Shown in pieces: positions 58,859 to 64,000 of a stretch of 64,000 bases of DNA (positions within the stretch are counted from its first letter, which is position 1; each line of letters starts with the position of its first letter). This DNA comes from Deroplatys truncata. Its lineage: Eukaryota > Arthropoda > Insecta > Mantodea > Mantidae. A program made the translations under genes and the position numbers. The stretch is from NCBI GenBank assembly GCA_030765065.1, contig CM060990.1:282251341-282315340 (forward strand), written 5' to 3'. Under the pieces are notes generated by a model. It made no database searches. It saw only the letters and a list, made by a program, of their open reading frames with translations, and was not told the origin of the DNA.

Positions 58859-60120
58859 TTACAATCCTTCACCAAAAAACCATATAGTCGTTTCCAAACA
58901 CATGTCATTTATATAATTGTTTGCATCACATGGGAAAGACTTTTGTAGGTAAACACTTTGTCGTGTAGAATTAAACAATACAGTGACGTCAGAGCTGGGA
59001 AATTTTCAGATGCTTGAATATCGATTCTGATGTTCACAGCTCCATTTATAGACTATTCAGGTTGATGGGAGCAGTCAATCACGAATATTGGAGCACGCTG
59101 AAGAAAATCCTTTCTCTTCTAGAGGGGGTATTTGTCTCTATCATAATAGGAACTTTGAAATTTACAGTACATTTCTTACAGTGTAGCAAACTTTGAATTT
59201 CTAAACTCCAAGTTCAAATCATTGTAGGGACAGCAGTCACTATTGAGAAATAACCTCAAATTAGTAATTTTGCAGTGATCAAACTCGGAGCTATTCTTGC
59301 TATAGTCACCCAATCTTGCAGTCTGCGCTCCCACAATGACGAATCGAAGTTTCTCAAGTTTAAATGTTGCCACATTCCACGTGAAGGATCTTGTCTAGGG
59401 CACAGCAGGCTGGGTATGGAGATCCATGGATCGAAAGGCGATATGCAGAGGTCTATCGCCGTTTACAATTTTTAGAATGTGAACCCTTTCAGCATCAGAA
59501 AGACGAATTACAGGAATCCTCCATTAGATTCTAGTTAACTTTAGATTAGCTTCCTCTCCATCTAAAACCTGAACACAATTTTTAGAATCTTTGGATCTTA
59601 TGAGGACCAATTCAAACTTGCTGTTGAGTATGAGTTTCTTTTGGTCATCAGCAAATCCTAAGAGCATCGAAAGCAGGACTACAGCATTGAAAGCCCCATT
59701 TGCAGTATGTAGTATATCAACTTCTTCACCAGGATAAGTCCATCCAGCATTCAGAAGACGATTCGACTCCATCGGGCTGAGAGCTGCATAATTACGTACA
59801 GTTGTAGTAATTCCGGGATTCCTTGTTCTGTCTATAGTTGTAGCGTTCATATCTAGACGAATTTCATCAAGCATGAAGGCTATGGCATTATTGGTAAGCT
59901 TCGCCGCTGTAGAAGTCCCATCTAGCTTAGTGAGAGTGGCTTCAATGTAAAGATAGCTCTTGTTAGGTAGCGTGTACAAATCTTCAGCTTGACAGGGTAT
60001 TCTAATTTAATCGTTCACATTCAGAGCAGATGTGTTGTATGATAGAAAAACATGCTGCTCCTCCTCCTTGGTGATCTTGTCATCAAAGACTGGAACCTCT
60101 GCTACGTTTAAGATGTCCAT
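58859..60120 (-). pseudogene. Polinton major capsid protein pseudogene
   Basis: ATG at 60120 opens a frame of about 420 codons to a terminal TAA at 58859-58861. Visible parts: LYTLPNKSYLYIEATLTK then IAFMLDEIRLDMN and RTRNPGITTTVRNYAAL (59979-59524), later LEKLRFVIVGAQTARLG (59373-59176), and a C-terminal stretch before the end. This pattern fits the double jelly-roll capsid proteins of Polinton/adintovirus-type elements, which form the pseudo-hexagonal shell. At least four in-frame stops (near 60008, 59523, 59396 and 59175) and one small indel disable it. The frame is otherwise largely kept, so decay is mostly by point mutation. It starts 127 bp downstream of the minor-capsid stop, with no ORF between. 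Confidence 0.78.
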
Positions 60121-60246
60121 TATAGTATTCTGTAGACTAACCCTTCGTGGAACTTGCAGTTAGCATGTGTTAACTCCTCGGTAGTCGGAGAGATAGTACG
60201 TTTCAAACGTGCTACACATCGTCTATTATAGTATTTGCGATGTGTT

Positions 60247-60954
60247 TTAAAATTTATTGTCATTACGTCTTATGTGGAGTCTTGTAGTTATAACCTCGTT
60301 CCTGAAGTTGACTGTCTTGTCGTGTTGATCTACCATTCGAATAGTGATCTGATCTATATAATTTGTATCGATGACTGGTATATATGTCGGGTTCAAAGGC
60401 TCTTGAGAGATGTGATAGCCTGGTGGAACAGATAGGAAAAACTCGTAGAGCGAATGACCACTTTTACCATCAATGAAAAAGCCTTTTGCAATACTGCACT
60501 CCACACGTATGATGCTCACTTTAAATATATTCACAAGATCATAAGATTCAGCCACTACACCAGCAGGAATTATTTTTTGTCTGAATCCTAGAAGTGTACC
60601 TATAGATCTGTCCCTAGCAAAATCTATTGCATAGGGACATTTAATCTCAGCCTTCATTGTATGTTTATTAGGTCTTATGAAGAAGACTTCATCATTCAAT
60701 TCTAGTTTATCCTTTAGAAATGTATTGATATCGGCAATCTCATAGGTTCCGTGAGGAATGACAATGGTTTCAGGTTTACCATTATGAATATAATGAAATC
60801 GATTATTACCTTCATCGATGTTTGGTATCGAGTAGAATGTTTCAAAATTCAAGAGAGCAACCTCATAATTACCTGGAGGATCTAGATGTAGAGGAGGGTT
60901 TAGATATGTTGAAATAACAGCGTCTGATCCACTCACTGTATCTGTATAACTCAT
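60247..60954 (-). CDS. Probable Polinton minor capsid (penton) protein
   Basis: Intact frame of 235 aa from ATG 60954 (MSYTDTVSGSDAVISTYLNP). An in-frame GTG-type extension to 61017 is not needed. Beta-rich sequence with NYEVALLNFETFYSIPNIDE near the N-terminus, GTYEIADINTFLKDKL in the middle and FFLSVPPGYHISQEPLNPTY near the C-terminus. Its place between the protease and the major capsid gene and its size fit a single jelly-roll vertex protein. The name is by context and general resemblance, not by a catalytic motif. It is the only large uninterrupted gene of the block, which is unusual beside a capsid gene with several stops. Confidence 0.62.
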   Translation of the reverse strand: MSYTDTVSGSDAVISTYLNPPLHLDPPGNYEVALLNFETFYSIPNIDEGNNRFHYIHNGKPETIVIPHGTYEIADINTFLKDKLELNDEVFFIRPNKHTMKAEIKCPYAIDFARDRSIGTLLGFRQKIIPAGVVAESYDLVNIFKVSIIRVECSIAKGFFIDGKSGHSLYEFFLSVPPGYHISQEPLNPTYIPVIDTNYIDQITIRMVDQHDKTVNFRNEVITTRLHIRRNDNKF

Positions 60955-61320
60955 ATTGAAAATGCAGCAGTTCTTAGAATAATAGAAATTGCAAGCAAAA
61001 GTGCCCACAGATGACAATCAAACTTCTGATATCTCTGTATATTATACAAGATTTTAACACCCTGTAGATACTTCTCAATCTCTGAAGGGGCTTTCAAGTT
61101 GCCAAACTATCAAAGTAGAAAGTCACATTACCTTCTTTCCTTACAGCAACCCAGTGCGTTCCTTCACTGTCAGAAGTGTCGAGATTAACATTAATTCTCT
61201 CTTTGAAATGTGGTTTTACAGGTAGTTTGTCAATCATATACACACCTCTAAAATAAGGGATTTTTAAACGTTTAGCGTACATTTCTATATCCACGTTACT
61301 CAGGGCTTCCTCCGGTATAT
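60955..61320 (-). pseudogene. Adenain-like cysteine protease, broken
   Basis: The open part (61294-61094) reads MYAKRLKIPYFRGVYMIDKL, then GTHWVAVRKEGNVTFYFDS, which holds the catalytic His (GTHW) and the acidic residue (FYFDS) of the adenovirus-protease-like family. After a frameshift at ~61095 a second frame continues (APSEIEKYLQGVKI), and after another shift CGHFCLQF supplies the Gln/Cys end of the site. Its start overlaps the end of the basic-hydrophobic ORF, and no ATG is certain. Such proteases process capsid and core proteins during virion maturation. Confidence 0.72.
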
Positions 61321-61500
61321 GTACAATCCTCTTCCACAGTTTTTTGAATTCTTCTTTAAACCTTTGCCTTTATTTTTTGAGGCTCTGACAATTTTAGATG
61401 CAGCGGCTAAAGATGACATCAGAGGTATCATTGGTAAAATACCTCCTTTATTCCTCTTCTTACTTCTTCTATTTCGAATCCCCTTTGCTTTAGACTCCAT
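61300..61500 (-). CDS. Small basic-hydrophobic virion protein, 66 aa
   Basis: ATG at 61500. Basic N-terminus (RNRRSKKRNKGG), then a hydrophobic segment (ILPMIPLMSSLAAASKIV), then another basic tail. The layout resembles adenovirus-type pX/core peptides or membrane-active capsid peptides found in Polinton/adintovirus elements. Its C-terminal codons overlap the protease reading frame. The segment basic cluster, then G-(I/F)-LP-(M/L)-IP, also occurs at the C-terminus of the adjacent PLA2 protein, so the two may be tandem paralogues. The frame is intact. Confidence 0.55.
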   Translation of the reverse strand: MESKAKGIRNRRSKKRNKGGILPMIPLMSSLAAASKIVRASKNKGKGLKKNSKNCGRGLYIYRRKP

Positions 61501-61522
61501 GGCCTTGTTATGTCTTGAAATT

Positions 61523-62000
61523 TCAGCAGCTGTCTATCAGCAGCCTTTTTTTATTGACTGCAGAAGCTATCTGAGCAACGCCTCCAGCTGCGGCGCCTAA
61601 AGCAGCAATGATAGGAATCAACGGTAAAAACCCTCTTCTCTTCTTCCTCTTTCCGGTTCCCACTGCAACCTTAGCCTTCATGATTGCAGTTACTATCCTC
61701 TCGCCCAAAGTCGAATCTGATGACTGGACACGCTTCCAGGCCTTCTCCGCAAGAACCTTATCTGCCAAGTTTCTCGAAGCGGTATCCTTATGATCAGCGT
61801 GTGCAATGTCGTGCTGCTTACAAGCGTTGTGTAATTGGTTAATTCCAGGGTCGCCTCTTTGTAGACGCTTTTCAAATTTTACCGGGACCACAATATCTAT
61901 ATCCCGGCAAGTGAGCTTCAAAAGGTAGCGAATTAATTATGGAACTAATAATTCCAGAGCGTCTCTTATAATTCATCAACCTCCCTCTCTTAACTCTCAT
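61523..62000 (-). pseudogene. Parvovirus-type phospholipase A2 virion protein, frameshifted
   Basis: The frame starts at ATG 62000 and reads the PLA2 calcium loop (LPGYRYCGPG) before a one-base-type shift near 61880. The second frame (to 61523) has PGINQLHNACKQHDIAHADH, the CxxHD active-site helix, then a basic cluster and a hydrophobic run (KRKKRRGFLPLIPIIAALGA). The order calcium loop, HD helix, basic-hydrophobic tail is typical of the PLA2 domains used by parvoviruses for endosome escape; related domains are reported in adintovirus-like elements. The usual Tyr after HDxx is His here. It is divergently arranged with the ATPase across a ~50-bp gap. Not the same family as the host exon at 4518. 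Confidence 0.75.
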
Positions 62001-62049
62001 GGTATACTAATCGAGTACATGAATGGATTACACCTTTTATATCTAAACT
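62001..62049. promoter_or_regulatory. Short divergent intergenic region
   Basis: Separates the minus virion block from the plus ATPase block. Contains CACCTTTTATATCT, a possible TATA box for the plus side. Function inferred from position only. Confidence 0.35.
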
Positions 62050-62865
62050 TTGACACCTAATAAACACGGAAAAAATGCCCCCCAATCATTTAGTTTACTT
62101 ACACTCTTCAATATAAACAAGGTGTATACCACTTATAAGTTAGTTGTTATCAGGGAGCTTGTCAAGCAGCGGTGCTCTCTACCTATCCAGGTGTTAGACT
62201 TTGAAAGTGACTTTAGATGTGATCGCCATGGCAAGCTGTTTCCTTCTAATGTCAGAGCTATTATTTTAGGAAGTTCCAGTGCAGGGAAAACAAATGTATT
62301 GCTCAATATGCTACTCCACGAGAATGGACTACGTTTTGAAAAGTTGTATATTTATTCTAAATCGCTTTATCAGCCAAAGTACCAATACCTCATTAATGTA
62401 CTTGGAAATATCGAAGGTATAAGTGAACACTTTTGACAATGGAGATGATGTCCTACACGCTTCTGAAGTTAAAGAAAATTCAATTTTTTATTTGATGACG
62501 TCATTACTGAAAAGCAGGGAAAGATCACATCCTCTTACAGTATGGGTAGACATCGAAATGTAGACTCTGTGTATCTAGCGCAATCCTATGCTAAAGTACC
62601 AAAGCATTTAATTCGCGATAATAGAAACATGATTATACTCTTCAGGCAAGATAATTTAAACTTAAGGCATATTTATGAAGATTATGTAAACACCGACATG
62701 ACCCACAATGAATTTAAAGATATATGTAAAAATGTTTGGGAGAGTGCATCAGAAGGAAGATCCTTTGTTGTGATAGTTCCTGAATTTCACATGAATGAGG
62801 GGCGATATAGAAATGGTTTTGATGTATATATTAAGCTCGATAAAAAAGAAAATGATCATTCGTAG
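62050..62865 (+). pseudogene. A32/FtsK-type packaging ATPase, frameshifted
   Basis: The first part (to 62436) has the Walker A motif in RAIILGSSSAGKTNVLLNML. After a frame change near 62436, a Walker B-like FDDVITEKQG follows at ~62490, then SMGRHRNVDSVYLAQSYAKV (sensor-type region) and a C-terminal VVIVPEFHMNEGRYRNGFDV, ending TAG at 62863. The family is the genome-packaging ATPase shared by Polintons, virophages and some large DNA viruses. No in-frame ATG fits the N-terminus well (the open frame begins at a TTG), so the start may also be damaged. It lies next to the fibre-like gene, six bases downstream, on the same strand. Confidence 0.82.
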
Positions 62866-62871
62866 TTAATC

Positions 62872-64000
62872 ATGATCATCGACAGGTTCGGCTCTCAGAG
62901 GACCGCTCCAGTTAGAAGAGCACTCGATCGTTTTATCATAAACAGAGATGCCAAAGGAAACTATCAATTCAAGAACAAGAGGCTGTGCAATGTTCACGAT
63001 CCTGAAGATGGTAATGACGTATCCAATAAGAATTATGTGGATACTCTCGAAAATAGGATGCGGGATTTTTCTCAGCAAAATACTAGCAAAACTGAGGTTA
63101 TGGTTAAGACCATGATCGATGCATTAATTTCAAGATATATTCTCAAAAGAGATAAGGAAAATAACATCGTGGTCGACAAAGTCAGGCTAAAGTATTGTTA
63201 GATCCAGTTCACGATAATGATGTACCGAATAGAAAGTTCATCACCGAATATATCAATTCCCGTATACAGCCTACAGATAATAATGGTAACATTATATTTG
63301 GCAATAAGATAATCATTGATATAGCAGATCCTGTTGGAGATAGGATGCTGTAAATAAAAGGTACGCTAGAGGCATGATCATTAGTAAATCGAACGAGACG
63401 CGTAAACAGTTAATAGATATCTGCCAAAGGAAATCGAGTCGCAAATAGACAAGAAACTAGAAGGGTTCACAGAAAATTTGAACAAAACTATGGGTAAGGT
63501 GGATACTCTAAAAAGTTCAACAAAAGAAACCACAGATTCGCTAATGTCTTCCATTAAACAAGTGGCAGAGACATTTGATAGAGAGAAAACAATCATCCAG
63601 AATATGTATAATGAGAAAATGAATAATATGGAAAAATTAACGACGACGCAAATTTCAAGTCTAGAGACGGCGATTCAGAAATTAATGACTGAGAATTTGA
63701 ATACTCTCAAAAGCGATATACAGCAGTTAAAGAAATACTTGCCAAAGGAGATCGAGTCGCAAATAAGTAAGAAGCCGCAAGTCATCATAGCAAATTTAAA
63801 CAAGGCAATGGGTAAAGTGGATACTCTAGCAACTTCTACAAAAGAAACGACAGATTCTACAAAGGGTTCTATTAAACAACTGGCCGAGGATCTTGAGAGA
63901 GAAAAACAAATCTTCAAAATATGTGTAATCAGAAAATTAACAATTTGGAGAAATAGCAATGAGGCAAGTTTCAGGCCTAGAGGATACAGTCAAGCAGTTA
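62872..64000 (+). pseudogene. Fibre-like repeat and coiled-coil protein, runs off window
   Basis: ATG at 62872 (MIIDRFGSQRTAPVRRALDR). The first part contains a tail-fibre-type repeat (RLCNVHDPEDGNDVSNKNYV), which recurs in another frame near 63205-63235 (DPVHDNDVPNRKFI). From ~63420 the sequence is heptad-rich and internally duplicated: LPKEIESQI occurs twice, about 100 codons apart, each followed by NLNK.MGKVDTL and TKETTDS. Short knobs and long coiled coils after such repeats suggest a trimeric attachment fibre. Frameshifts near 63200, 63350, 63415 and 63910 break it. The function is by analogy with phage and adenovirus-like fibres and is not certain. Confidence 0.55.

Larger units (their letters stand above)
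57264..64000. mobile_element. Maverick/Polinton, left part
   Basis: A set of Polinton virion genes spans 58.86-64 kb: major capsid, probable minor capsid, adenain-like protease, packaging ATPase, plus basic-hydrophobic, PLA2 and fibre-like proteins. The left terminus is placed at 57264 because the R1-derived array is cut there and the next bases are AGTAGTCT; Polintons begin with AG and make 6-bp target duplications (TCTACC at 57258-57263 is the candidate). Between 57264 and 58200 lie two tandem arrays, as is common in Polinton terminal regions. Polymerase B, integrase and the other terminus would lie beyond the window. Most genes are broken. Confidence 0.82.

Overview
The window is AT-rich animal nuclear DNA, most likely from an insect. 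Introns with GT/AG borders, a tRNA-derived SINE, and Penelope, P, piggyBac, hAT, LTR and Maverick/Polinton elements all fit an arthropod. I cannot name the species. Almost everything recognisable is transposon-derived. The only host-like coding piece is one exon of a group XII-type secreted phospholipase A2 (4518-4689, minus).

Layout. 1-4.5 kb: a decayed hAT element (candidate ends 226 and 4440). 4.5-8.2 kb: the phospholipase exon, with a Penelope-like element (PLE) inserted 28 bp upstream of its splice acceptor; the PLE has a 12-bp target-site duplication (TSD), inverted ~740-bp ends and a hammerhead-like motif in each end. 8.6-9.4 kb: a dispersed repeat called R1 here. 10.4-15 kb: a SINE next to a 4.2-kb non-autonomous LTR retrotransposon whose LTRs look identical. 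17.4-18.5 kb: a 5'-truncated LINE with a hexanucleotide tail. 18.8-31.5 kb: three 3.3-kb P-superfamily (THAP) elements in a row, the third carrying a 2.5-kb piggyBac element in a TTAA site. 32.5-35.8 kb: a second hAT pseudogene split by a 1.23-kb solo LTR. 38.4-42.2 kb: another hAT remnant and a decayed multicopy ORF. 43.3-56 kb: low-copy duplications, ~350-bp repeat units and a nearly intact P/THAP transposase pseudogene. 56.6-57.25 kb: a ~120-bp tandem array derived from one end of R1. 57.26 kb to the window edge: a Maverick/Polinton that runs off the right side.

The Polinton part has a minus-strand virion block (major capsid pseudogene, intact probable minor capsid gene, broken adenain-like protease, small basic-hydrophobic protein, broken parvovirus-type phospholipase A2) and a plus-strand block (broken A32/FtsK-type packaging ATPase, then a fibre-like coiled-coil protein). 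These would have worked together in virion assembly, maturation, genome packaging and entry, but most are disabled here.

The nested insertions give a partial order of events: the hAT at 32.5-35.8 kb is older than its solo LTR, and P-like element 3 is older than its piggyBac. All family calls rest on motifs read from translated sequence; no database search was possible.
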